From Spirochaetota bacterium (GTDB taxonomy: Bacteria; Spirochaetota; Spirochaetia; Treponematales; UBA12059), in NCBI GenBank assembly GCA_022709445.1, contig JAKLIU010000013.1, positions 1-16,880 of the forward strand: DNA of 16,880 nt, read 5' to 3'. A model generated the notes under the pieces. That model was given only the letters and a program-made list of their open reading frames with translations, did no database searches and was not told the DNA's origin. This document shows, piece by piece, positions 6,208 to 13,173 of the stretch. The position numbers and the translations under genes are program-made. Position 1 is the stretch's first letter. Each line of letters starts with the position of its first letter.

Positions 6208-7983
6208 TCATTCCGGCGACTCCAGGGACTCCAGCTCCTCCGGCCCGGATCCGTCCGGGTCGGGAGGCGCGGACCGGGCTCCGTCCACCGGCTTGACCGA
6301 TACGGAGTCCAGCAGGGCCGCCAGTTCCGCCTCCCGCGCCGGGTCCAGGGCGTCGAAGGTCATGCCGACCAGGCGGGCGCCTGCCTCCGGAGTGACGCGC
6401 CGCACGGTGGCGGACAGTTCCATGCGCCCCGATGAACCGTCCCGGCGCGGCAACGCCAGCCGCATCAGCAGCCGCTCGCCCGGGACATGGTCGCGTTCCG
6501 CGTAGAGCAGCATCCCGCGGAGGGAGAGGTCGCCGGCATAGCCGAGGAGCTCCCCGGCCGCGTCGAACACCTCCAGGTTGTAGAGGAGGAATTCCCGCCG
6601 CTGGCTGCGGCCGTACTTCTTCGTGCTCTCGTCGGGATCCACCTCGAAGCGCCTGACCACGCGCGCCAGCTCGAAGCCGGCCACCTTGAGGTAGGCGCCC
6701 AGCTGGGCCATGGTCTCGGCGGTCTCCCATGCGTGGTCGGCGCGTTCTGAAGCGACCGTCGCCAGCGATTCCAGCCTCGAGGAGTCCTCGCCCTGCCTGG
6801 CGATGAGCTCGTCGATGCGCCGTATGGCCAGGGCCGCCGCCTTGGTGCCTTCCAGGGACGCGCCCGAGGCCTCCAGCAAGGCCGAGAAGGTCTGCCCGAA
6901 GCGCTCCAGGCTCCGTTCCACGGAAGACATGCCCGCGGAGATGCCTTCCAGCGACTGCTTGAGCCCTCCCATGCGCCCGGCGAAGTCCCCGGCCCGGGCG
7001 CTCGAGCCGGTCGCCACCCTGGCGGATTCCGCTATGCCCCCGGCGGCGGCGGACAGGTCGGCCCCGATGCGGCCTATGGTTTCGCGGCTGGTCTCCGCCA
7101 GCGCGCGCACTTCCCCCGCGACCACCGCGAAGCCCCTGCCCGCCGCCCCCGCCCGGGCCGCCTCGATGGACGCGTTGATGGCCAGGGTGGACATGCGCTC
7201 CGTGATGTCCAGGAGGGACTGCAGCGACGAGGCCATGCGCGCGGCGTCTCCCGCGGCCCCGACGCTCACCTTCTCCAGGGACGACAGGCCCTCGCGCATG
7301 GACAGGGCGCCGGCCACGGCCTCCTCCACCCCGGCCGCCCCGAGCCTGGCGGCGGCGCCGGCCTCCGCCACCTCGGACTCGAGCGTCCTGAAGGCGGCGA
7401 GGCTCTCGGCTGCGCCGGCGGACCGCTCCGCCACCGAGCGGGCCTCGCCCTCCAGCCGGGAGGCCAGTTCCGCGACCGCACCCCCGGTGGACCGCAGTTC
7501 GGCCACCAGGCCCTTCACCCGTCCGGAAGAATCCACCACCGCGTCGCGCAGGGTGCGGGAGCGCTCGGACAGCTGCCGCGAGGAAAAGCCTATGTCGGTG
7601 GAGAACAGGTCGAACTTGCGGGCGGAGGCCTTGATCCAGAGCACGTTGCGGTTGAGCCGTTCCAGGGCGCCGTTGAGGGCCTGCCCGATGAGGCCGGAAC
7701 CCCGCCCGTCCAGCCGGGGACGCAGGTCCGACCGCTCCTCCGAGATACCGGACAGGAGCCGCGCCGCGTCGCGCGAGGGCCGTTCCGCGGCCCGGAGCGC
7801 CATCGTCCCCGCCAGCCAGCCAACGGCCAGGGCAAGGGCGCCCGAGACCAGGGATGCCAGCCTGGCTCCCGGGCCTGGCGCTGGCGGACCCGCCTGGAGC
7901 GCGAGCAGGAGAGCAGCCCCCGCGCAGGCCGACGCGAGGCATGAAATGAAAACCAGGGCGATGGGACTGATGCGCGAGTGCAT
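6208..7983 (-). CDS. Membrane chemoreceptor-like protein with C-terminal PilZ domain
   Basis: This is a 591-residue protein. Two membrane helices at about residues 8-30 and 44-64 are joined by only about a dozen residues, so there is no extracytoplasmic sensor. A coiled coil follows (about 70-440), containing the methyl-accepting hairpin STLAINASIEAARAG then GRGFAVVAGEVRALAETS (265-299). Residues about 455-560 are a PilZ domain: RSQRR (459-463) supplies the RxxxR arm and DLSLRG (485-490) the [DN]xSxxG motif, the two elements that bind c-di-GMP. A proline/acidic tail ends the protein. The inferred role is coupling c-di-GMP level to receptor signalling, by analogy with Azospirillum Tlp1. No Shine-Dalgarno site precedes the ATG. 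It lies between a histidine kinase gene (51 bp upstream) and an acyltransferase gene (7 bp downstream), probably in one operon. Confidence 0.9.
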   Translation of the reverse strand: MHSRISPIALVFISCLASACAGAALLLALQAGPPAPGPGARLASLVSGALALAVGWLAGTMALRAAERPSRDAARLLSGISEERSDLRPRLDGRGSGLIGQALNGALERLNRNVLWIKASARKFDLFSTDIGFSSRQLSERSRTLRDAVVDSSGRVKGLVAELRSTGGAVAELASRLEGEARSVAERSAGAAESLAAFRTLESEVAEAGAAARLGAAGVEEAVAGALSMREGLSSLEKVSVGAAGDAARMASSLQSLLDITERMSTLAINASIEAARAGAAGRGFAVVAGEVRALAETSRETIGRIGADLSAAAGGIAESARVATGSSARAGDFAGRMGGLKQSLEGISAGMSSVERSLERFGQTFSALLEASGASLEGTKAAALAIRRIDELIARQGEDSSRLESLATVASERADHAWETAETMAQLGAYLKVAGFELARVVRRFEVDPDESTKKYGRSQRREFLLYNLEVFDAAGELLGYAGDLSLRGMLLYAERDHVPGERLLMRLALPRRDGSSGRMELSATVRRVTPEAGARLVGMTFDALDPAREAELAALLDSVSVKPVDGARSAPPDPDGSGPEELESLESPE

Positions 7984-7990
7984 GGTACCG

Positions 7991-7996
7991 AGTATA
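7991..7996 (-). promoter_or_regulatory. Possible -10 element just upstream of the PilZ chemoreceptor gene
   Basis: TATACT (minus strand, 5/6 of consensus) ends 7 nt before the ATG at 7983, in the 51-bp gap after the histidine kinase stop. The -35 partner is poor (CTGCAA at 17 bp). If used, the transcript would be leaderless or nearly so, which would fit the missing ribosome-binding site. Confidence 0.22.
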
Positions 7997-8034
7997 GGCG
8001 ATCGGCGCGGGCTTTGCAGGCCCGGAGCCCGGAA

Positions 8035-9399
8035 TCAGCCGACCGCCGCCCCGCCCGGCGCGGGCAAGGGCACGGAAATCTCCCAGGTGGTGCCGGTCCC
8101 CGGACGGACCGCGGCGACCGCCCCCAGCTGGACGGCCAGTATTCCGATCAGCTCCGAGCCCAGCCCGGCGCCGGACAGCCCGTCCCAGCCGCGGCCGTCG
8201 TCCCCCAGCTCCAGTTCCAGCAGCTCGTGTCCGTCCCCGCGCTTGAGCCGCCCCGAGTAGCGCAGCGTGCGCGGCCCGGTCCCGGTCCACGCGTGCACCG
8301 CGCTGTTCATGACCATCTCGTTGACCATCAGCCCCAGGGGCACGGCCAGGTCCAGGGGCAACGGGATGCCCTTGTGCGGCAGATCGGCCTCGACGGCCAC
8401 CCCCGCAGACCCGAAGGTGGCCAGGGCGTTGGCGACGATGTCGTCCAGGAACCTGCCCAGGTCGATGGAGGCCGCCCCGGGGCCGAGCGCCGGGTCGAAT
8501 GCGTGCTCGTGGACCGAGGCGATGCTCTGGATGCGGTTGAGCGTTTCCCCGAGCCGCAGGCGGGTTCGCTCATCCTCCTCGGAGCCCATCTGCAGGCGCA
8601 CCAGCCCGGCCAGCACGGCCAGGTTGTTCTTGACCCGGTGGTGGTTCTCCCGCAGGAGCGCGTCCTTCTCGGCGACGCTGGCCGCCAGGGCCTTGCGCAG
8701 CTCGGAGAGCTTGATCACCCCGTCGGTCAGCGCGAAGCTCATGGCCAGGGCCAGGGCCACGTAGGCCGTCTCCGTGAGATAGAGCGAGCGGAACATCCCG
8801 GCGGACACGGCCGCGTCGTAGAGGATCCCGGCCACCAGGGCGCCCAGCCCCAGGGCCATGAAGCCGGCCATGCGCCGCTCCCCTCGGAGCGCCAGCCGGC
8901 GCGCGTACGCGGCCGCCAGCGCCAGCCCGGCCACCACGAAGCCCAGCACCAGGGCGAGCACGGGCCCGGCGTCGCCGTCCACCAGGAAGACGGTCGCGCC
9001 CATCGGCAGTTCGTGCGGCACCATGCCCCGGACCGCCAGGTACGTGCCGGCGTGGGGGGCGAAGGCGCGGTACGCGCTCAGCGCCAGGTAGAGGGCCTGG
9101 TACACCCTGACGGCGGGTCCCGGCTTTTCCCCCGAGTATCCGGCCACGAACTCCAGGAGCGTGAAGAAGAAGAGATTGGCGGAGAAGGCCTGCAGCCTGA
9201 TCAGGAAGAAATACGTCTCCATGGACGCGGTGCCGTATTCCAGCAGGGTCAGGAGGTCATAGCAGAATATGGCCAGCACGTTGCCGAGGAAGTATACCTC
9301 ATGGCGCGGCCAGCCGCTGTGGGCCGCGATCTGCAGGTGGATGAAAAAAATGAAGGCGAGTATGCCGAACAGGACGCCGAAATGCATGGAAACGCTCAT
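8035..9399 (-). CDS. Multi-spanning sensor histidine kinase, HisKA_2 type
   Basis: This 454-residue membrane kinase has about seven hydrophobic helices in residues 6-225, like the N-terminal 7TM sensor regions of such kinases. A short linker leads to the HisKA_2 dimerisation and phosphoacceptor motif LLRENHHRVKNNLAVLAGL (248-266; the acceptor is one of H253/H254). The ATPase follows, with an N-box VNEMVMNSAVHA (N360, N365) and a G-box DDGRGW (400-405). It autophosphorylates and would pass the phosphate to a response regulator, but none is encoded in the window. A longer form starting at GTG 9429 is possible. I chose the ATG at 9399 because GGAGG sits 6 nt upstream and the predicted first helix then begins near the N-terminus. 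It is the first gene of a run continuing into the PilZ chemoreceptor and acyltransferase. Confidence 0.88.
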   Translation of the reverse strand: MSVSMHFGVLFGILAFIFFIHLQIAAHSGWPRHEVYFLGNVLAIFCYDLLTLLEYGTASMETYFFLIRLQAFSANLFFFTLLEFVAGYSGEKPGPAVRVYQALYLALSAYRAFAPHAGTYLAVRGMVPHELPMGATVFLVDGDAGPVLALVLGFVVAGLALAAAYARRLALRGERRMAGFMALGLGALVAGILYDAAVSAGMFRSLYLTETAYVALALAMSFALTDGVIKLSELRKALAASVAEKDALLRENHHRVKNNLAVLAGLVRLQMGSEEDERTRLRLGETLNRIQSIASVHEHAFDPALGPGAASIDLGRFLDDIVANALATFGSAGVAVEADLPHKGIPLPLDLAVPLGLMVNEMVMNSAVHAWTGTGPRTLRYSGRLKRGDGHELLELELGDDGRGWDGLSGAGLGSELIGILAVQLGAVAAVRPGTGTTWEISVPLPAPGGAAVG

Positions 9400-9434
9400 C
9401 CCGGTCCTCCGTGCCGCTCTGGCCGGCACCTGAA

Positions 9435-9463
9435 AGGATAGGATGCCCGGATCGCGCCGTCAA
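9435..9463 (-). promoter_or_regulatory. Candidate promoter of the kinase / PilZ-receptor / acyltransferase operon
   Basis: Minus-strand TTGACG (9463-9458) and TATCCT (9440-9435) are 17 bp apart, matching 5/6 and 4/6 of consensus. Transcription would begin near 9428, giving a leader of about 28 nt before the ATG at 9399. This also argues against the upstream GTG start at 9429. Confidence 0.45.
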
Positions 9464-9517
9464 ACAGGGGTAGGCGGGAACGAGGACGCGAGCGGCCGGG
9501 ACGTGGGAGGCCGGGAC

Positions 9518-11713
9518 TCAGGACACGAAGGCCCCGAAGGCGTGGATCCTGCGCTCGTAGGTCTCCAGGAGCTTCCATTCTATGGCCGGGATGCGCTCGA
9601 GGGCGGCGGAAGGCAGGGCAAAGGCCTCCACCTCGGTTTCAGCGACCGCGGAGCTGACGCTGGACGAGCGCAGGAGGATGCCTTCCTCCCCGAAGATGCC
9701 GCCCGGCCCCACGCGGTCCACCGGGGCCTCGGCGATGAAGACGGCCAGAGAACCCTCGTGCACCAGGCAGAGCTCCGCGGGATCCGGCTCGATGCGGTCG
9801 CCGGGGTGCAGGCTGAAGCGCCGTATCGCGCGCGCCAGGCCGGCGGTGATGGACGAGGAGATCATGTCCCCGAACACCCGGGAGGACTTGAGTTCCAGCA
9901 TGTGCTCGTGGAAGCGGAGGGTTTCCTCCATGGCGTAGCCGCGCGACACGAAGCGCCGGTACAGCTCCGCCGGGATGCGCAGCACCCGGGCGACGCTGGC
10001 CGTCCGGTAGCCCACGGTCGAGGGCTTCCCGGCCAGCACCGACCACTCGCCCAGGAAGGTACCCGCCGGGAGCAGATTGGTCACCCCGCGGGCCGCGTCG
10101 CGCAGCTCCACCAGGCCGGCGGCCAGGAGCCAGGCCGAGTCGGCCCTCTCCCCTTCCCTCACGATGTCCGCGCCGGGCTCGAAGCGTTCCAGGGGACAGT
10201 TGAGCAGGGCATGGCGCTCGGAGGCCGGGGTCTCGGGGAAGCAGGCCTCCAGGAAGCGGGCGGCCGAGCGCATGGTGTAGTCCTGCCTGGCGGGAATCAG
10301 CACGTCGCGGGAGCCGAAGGGCGCGACCTCGCCCCGGACCGTCCCCCCGGCCGGCAGGGGGCCGGAAAGGTGGGACAGGTAGAGCCTGCCCGAGGCGTCG
10401 TCCCGGAAATCCAGCGCGGAGCCGTGGATCATGCCCCCGCCCGCGTCGATCTTCTTCACGTCCGCGGGCTGCAGCAGGGGACGCATCGTCCGCTCGGCCA
10501 GGTCCTCCGGCAGCTCCCCTCCCGAGGAGGCGGCCAGCTTGCGCAGGGCGTCCGCGGAGGCGATGTCGGCCAGGTGGGCGTAGCTCTTCCAGCCCCCCTC
10601 GCCGTAGGCCCGGAAGACGAAGGAGCAGGTCTCCACCGGATGGGCCGAGGGCAGGGGCATGACCTCCAGCCCGTCCAGGTCGTTCCAGGCCCCCGGGACC
10701 AAATCGGTCGCGTCGAAGTAGCCGGAGAAGCGCGACTCCGGGATGGACATGAGCGCGCAGGCCTTCCTGGTCACGGAGCCGCGCACCAGGGCGGTGGAGA
10801 AGTAGCGTATCCGGTGGTCGCTCCGGGCCAGGGTGGGCAAGCCGGCGAAGTGGTCGTCGTGGGCGTGGGTCTGGAAGACGCCGTCTATGTCCGAGGCGCC
10901 CAGGCCCAGCGCGGCCAGGGTGCCCATGATGTTGGGGCCCGTGTCGATGAGGAACACCTTGCCCTGGTGGAAAAGCACGCTGCCCATGCAGGGCAGGTCC
11001 GGGTTCCAGCCGTCGCCCTCGCCGGTGTGCACCACGGCGAAGTACTCCCGGCGTATGTCCTGGAAGCCCAGCTCCACGGCCGGGCGGTAGGTCTGCCCCG
11101 GGGCCAGGTTCAGGTCCACCTCCACCGCGTCGTCCCCGTGACGGAACTCGTACAGGTTGAGCCCGGTGCGCCGGAGGGTCACCCCGCCGCGCAGGGGGAC
11201 GGGGTCCCGCTCCACCGCCACCACGTCGACCAGCTCCGAGGCCTTGCGCGTGTCCCCGAAGGAGAAGGCCTTCTTGAGGGCCAGGAACTCTGAAGCCTTC
11301 CTGCCCTTGAGCCCGCAGGCGGCGAGGCTGCCCATGTCCGTGATGCCGGCCTTGCCCATGTCGATGTAGGCAAGCTGGGCCTTGAGCTGGTTGGCCAGGC
11401 CGATGAGGAGGGGGCGCGTCCCGTCGTTGCCGGGATGGCCGGGAATCAGCATGCCCTGGCGGTAGAACATCTGCAGGATGGGGAACTCGGCCAGGTTGGA
11501 GAAGCCGCCGTTCTGGACCGCGACGTCCGACAGGAGGATGGCGTTGGGTCCGGTCTCGCAGGGCAGCCCGCCCCGGATGCCCGGGCCGATCAGGCCGCGG
11601 CGCATCAGGTGCTTCACGGAATCCGCCGGGGCGCCGCACAGGACGCGCAGGCCCGCCTCCGGCGCTTCCACCCAGGTGACGCCGTCCGTGACGACCGTCT
11701 TGCTCAAGCTCAT
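9518..11713 (-). CDS. Metallo-beta-lactamase-fold protein with two cyclic-nucleotide-binding-like domains
   Basis: This 731-residue protein has three parts. Residues 1 to about 220 are an N-terminal region I do not recognise. About 220-480 is a metallo-beta-lactamase fold with THAHDDH (282-288), the metal-binding HxHxDH motif; further likely ligands are H358 (SAHPVE) and H430 or H448. About 500-590 and 620-730 are two cyclic-nucleotide-binding (CRP/PKA-R type) beta-barrels, with GE at 555-556 and FGEEG at 674-678. In both, the arginine expected about nine residues after the conserved glutamate appears to be serine (S565, S685), so cyclic nucleotide binding is doubtful. No signal peptide or DNA-binding domain is seen, so it is likely cytosolic. 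The ATG at 11713 has GGAGGTGG just upstream; the open frame extends to 12148, but that part is antisense to livJ. Its substrate is unknown. Confidence 0.82.
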   Translation of the reverse strand: MSLSKTVVTDGVTWVEAPEAGLRVLCGAPADSVKHLMRRGLIGPGIRGGLPCETGPNAILLSDVAVQNGGFSNLAEFPILQMFYRQGMLIPGHPGNDGTRPLLIGLANQLKAQLAYIDMGKAGITDMGSLAACGLKGRKASEFLALKKAFSFGDTRKASELVDVVAVERDPVPLRGGVTLRRTGLNLYEFRHGDDAVEVDLNLAPGQTYRPAVELGFQDIRREYFAVVHTGEGDGWNPDLPCMGSVLFHQGKVFLIDTGPNIMGTLAALGLGASDIDGVFQTHAHDDHFAGLPTLARSDHRIRYFSTALVRGSVTRKACALMSIPESRFSGYFDATDLVPGAWNDLDGLEVMPLPSAHPVETCSFVFRAYGEGGWKSYAHLADIASADALRKLAASSGGELPEDLAERTMRPLLQPADVKKIDAGGGMIHGSALDFRDDASGRLYLSHLSGPLPAGGTVRGEVAPFGSRDVLIPARQDYTMRSAARFLEACFPETPASERHALLNCPLERFEPGADIVREGERADSAWLLAAGLVELRDAARGVTNLLPAGTFLGEWSVLAGKPSTVGYRTASVARVLRIPAELYRRFVSRGYAMEETLRFHEHMLELKSSRVFGDMISSSITAGLARAIRRFSLHPGDRIEPDPAELCLVHEGSLAVFIAEAPVDRVGPGGIFGEEGILLRSSSVSSAVAETEVEAFALPSAALERIPAIEWKLLETYERRIHAFGAFVS

Positions 11714-11801
11714 CTCCACCTCCGGCCGCTCATGACCATGATACCCCCACCCGCCGGAAAAAACGAGCCATCCCGGGCCCGACGTACACCAAAGGGTGAA
11801 T

Positions 11802-11827
11802 AAAACGCCACCTGCCCCGGGCGTTTT
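11802..11827. promoter_or_regulatory. Inverted repeat upstream of the liv promoter
   Basis: Perfect 8-bp arms AAAACGCC (11802-11809) and GGCGTTTT (11820-11827) are separated by 10 bp, ending 10 bp before the -35 box of livJ. Because it lies between divergent genes, a terminator role has no obvious upstream transcript; an operator for livJ or the MBL gene is more natural. The regulator is unknown. Confidence 0.4.
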
Positions 11828-11837
11828 CGGGAATTTC

Positions 11838-11866
11838 TTGACATTTCCCCACGACTGGCGGATAAC
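11838..11866 (+). promoter_or_regulatory. Promoter of the liv operon
   Basis: A perfect -35 hexamer TTGACA (11838-11843) is followed after 17 bp by GATAAC (11861-11866, 4/6). The expected transcript start is near 11873, with a leader of about 64 nt that carries AAGGAGG (11926-11932) before livJ. This is the strongest promoter match in the window. Confidence 0.6.
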
Positions 11867-11936
11867 GGGATGTATCGGTTCATAGAAGCATGGCGAGAGC
11901 CCTGCCCGACGGCCCGGTAATTCGCAAGGAGGACCC

Positions 11937-13061
11937 ATGAAACGAGCGTTACTCATCGTCGCAACCGTTCTGGCTGTGTTCGGCATCTTCGGCTGCGCCC
12001 AGGGCGGCGGAGAGATCAAGATCGGCGGCGTAGGCCCCGTCACCGGCGAAGCGGCCACCTTCGGCGTTTCCACCAAGATGGGCTGCCAGATGGCGGTCGA
12101 CGAGTGGAACGCCGCGGGCGGCCTCCTCGGCAAGCAGATCAAGCTCATCTACGCCGACGACAAGGGCGAGCCGGCTGAAGGCGCCACCGTCTGGAACAAG
12201 CTGATCCAGCAGGACAAGGTCGTCGCCATAGTCGGCACCGTCATGTCCAAGGTGTCCCTGGCCGGAGCCCCCATCTCCCAGGCCGCCGGCATCCCCATGA
12301 TCAGCCCCACTTCCACCAACACCAAGGTGACCGAGGTCGGCGACTACATCTTCCGCGCCTGCTTCATCGACCCCTTCCAGGGCACGGTCGGCGCCAAGTT
12401 CGCCTGGGATGACCTGGGCGCCCGCAAGGCCGCGGCAATCTTCGACGTGGGCAACGACTACACGAAGGGCCTGTCCGAGGCCTTCAGGGACAAGTTCCTG
12501 GCCCTTGGCGGCGAGATGGTGGCCTTCGAGGCCCACCCGACCGGCGCGACCGATTTCAAGGCCCAGCTGACCAAGATCGTCCAGGCCATGCCGGACGTGG
12601 TCTACGTGTCCGACTACTACAACGACGTGGCGCTCATCGCCAAGCAGATCCGCGAGCTCGGCTACACCGGCCCGCTCGTGGGCGGCGACGGCTGGGACTC
12701 CCCCGAGCTGACCGCCATCGGCGGCGCGGCCGTGGAGAACGGCTTCTTCACCAACCACTACTCCAAGGACGACACCCGGCCCGTGGTCAAGGAATTCGTG
12801 GCCAAGTTCAAGGCCAAGTTCGGTTCCGAGCCCGACGCCCTGGCTACCCTGGCCTACGACGCCATGTACCTCATGCTGACCGGCATCAAGCAGGCGGGCA
12901 GCACCGAAGGCGCCAAGATCAAGGACGCCCTCGCCGGCATCAGCCTCGACGTGGTCTCCGGCAGGGTGCAGTTCGACGCCAGCCGCAACCCGGTCAAGTC
13001 GGCCGTCATCATCGAGATCAAGGGCGGGCAGCAGGTCTACCGGACCACCGTCAACCCGTAA
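11937..13061 (+). CDS. livJ: Branched-chain amino acid ABC transporter, substrate-binding lipoprotein LivJ
   Basis: This 374-residue protein starts with a lipoprotein signal peptide: MKR, a hydrophobic core, then the loose lipobox IFGC with the lipidated cysteine at residue 20. The mature part is a type I periplasmic-binding protein (Peripl_BP_6, Leu/Ile/Val-binding family). Typical segments are IKIGGVGPVTGEAATFG (24-40), AVDEWNAAGGLLGKQIKLI (residues 52-70), the hinge region VAIVGTVMS, and GIPMISPTSTNTKVTE (residues 114-129). It captures branched-chain amino acids or related compounds outside the membrane and delivers them to LivHM. A strong ribosome-binding site AAGGAGG precedes the ATG. 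It is the first gene of the operon and is separated from livH by two hairpins, as is common where the binding protein is made in excess. The exact ligand is not settled by sequence alone. Confidence 0.95.
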   Translation: MKRALLIVATVLAVFGIFGCAQGGGEIKIGGVGPVTGEAATFGVSTKMGCQMAVDEWNAAGGLLGKQIKLIYADDKGEPAEGATVWNKLIQQDKVVAIVGTVMSKVSLAGAPISQAAGIPMISPTSTNTKVTEVGDYIFRACFIDPFQGTVGAKFAWDDLGARKAAAIFDVGNDYTKGLSEAFRDKFLALGGEMVAFEAHPTGATDFKAQLTKIVQAMPDVVYVSDYYNDVALIAKQIRELGYTGPLVGGDGWDSPELTAIGGAAVENGFFTNHYSKDDTRPVVKEFVAKFKAKFGSEPDALATLAYDAMYLMLTGIKQAGSTEGAKIKDALAGISLDVVSGRVQFDASRNPVKSAVIIEIKGGQQVYRTTVNP

Positions 13062-13081
13062 GGAATCCGCGCACAGCGCTC

Positions 13082-13108
13082 GAAAGAGGGCCCGCGGGGC
13101 CCTCTTTC
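13082..13108 (+). terminator. Strong hairpin after livJ (attenuating terminator or mRNA-stabilising stem)
   Basis: The 12-bp perfect stem GAAAGAGGGCCC / GGGCCCTCTTTC has a GCG loop and begins 20 nt after the livJ stop. The 3' side ends CTCTTTCCATAT, which is only weakly U-rich, so partial termination or 3'-end protection of livJ mRNA is more likely than full termination. Confidence 0.65.
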
Positions 13109-13121
13109 CATATAGAGGTTT

Positions 13122-13141
13122 CCGGGCGCGCGAGCGCCCGG
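13122..13141 (+). repeat. Second hairpin in the livJ-livH spacer
   Basis: An 8-bp perfect GC-rich stem, CCGGGCGC / GCGCCCGG, with loop GCGA lies 13 nt after the first hairpin and 21 nt before the livH ribosome-binding site. There is no U tract. Together with the preceding stem it could tune expression of livHMGF relative to livJ. Confidence 0.5.
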
Positions 13142-13173
13142 GGACTCTCTCCTGGAAACGCAGGGAGGTTACC

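Noticed and set aside
6197..8290. 697-codon minus-strand frame overlapping the PilZ chemoreceptor and the end of the kinase gene
   Set aside because: It is out of frame with both real genes and is Gly/Arg-rich without motifs; the alternative frames carry the TM, receptor, PilZ and kinase motifs.
9400..9429. GTG start at 9429 for the histidine kinase
   Set aside because: The ATG at 9399 has GGAGG at ideal spacing, and the GTG would lie at the predicted transcript start.
11714..12148. N-terminal extension of the MBL/CNB protein up to an ATG at 12148
   Set aside because: The extra 145 codons run antisense through livJ and its promoter and lack conserved character, whereas the ATG at 11713 has a strong GGAGGTGG site.
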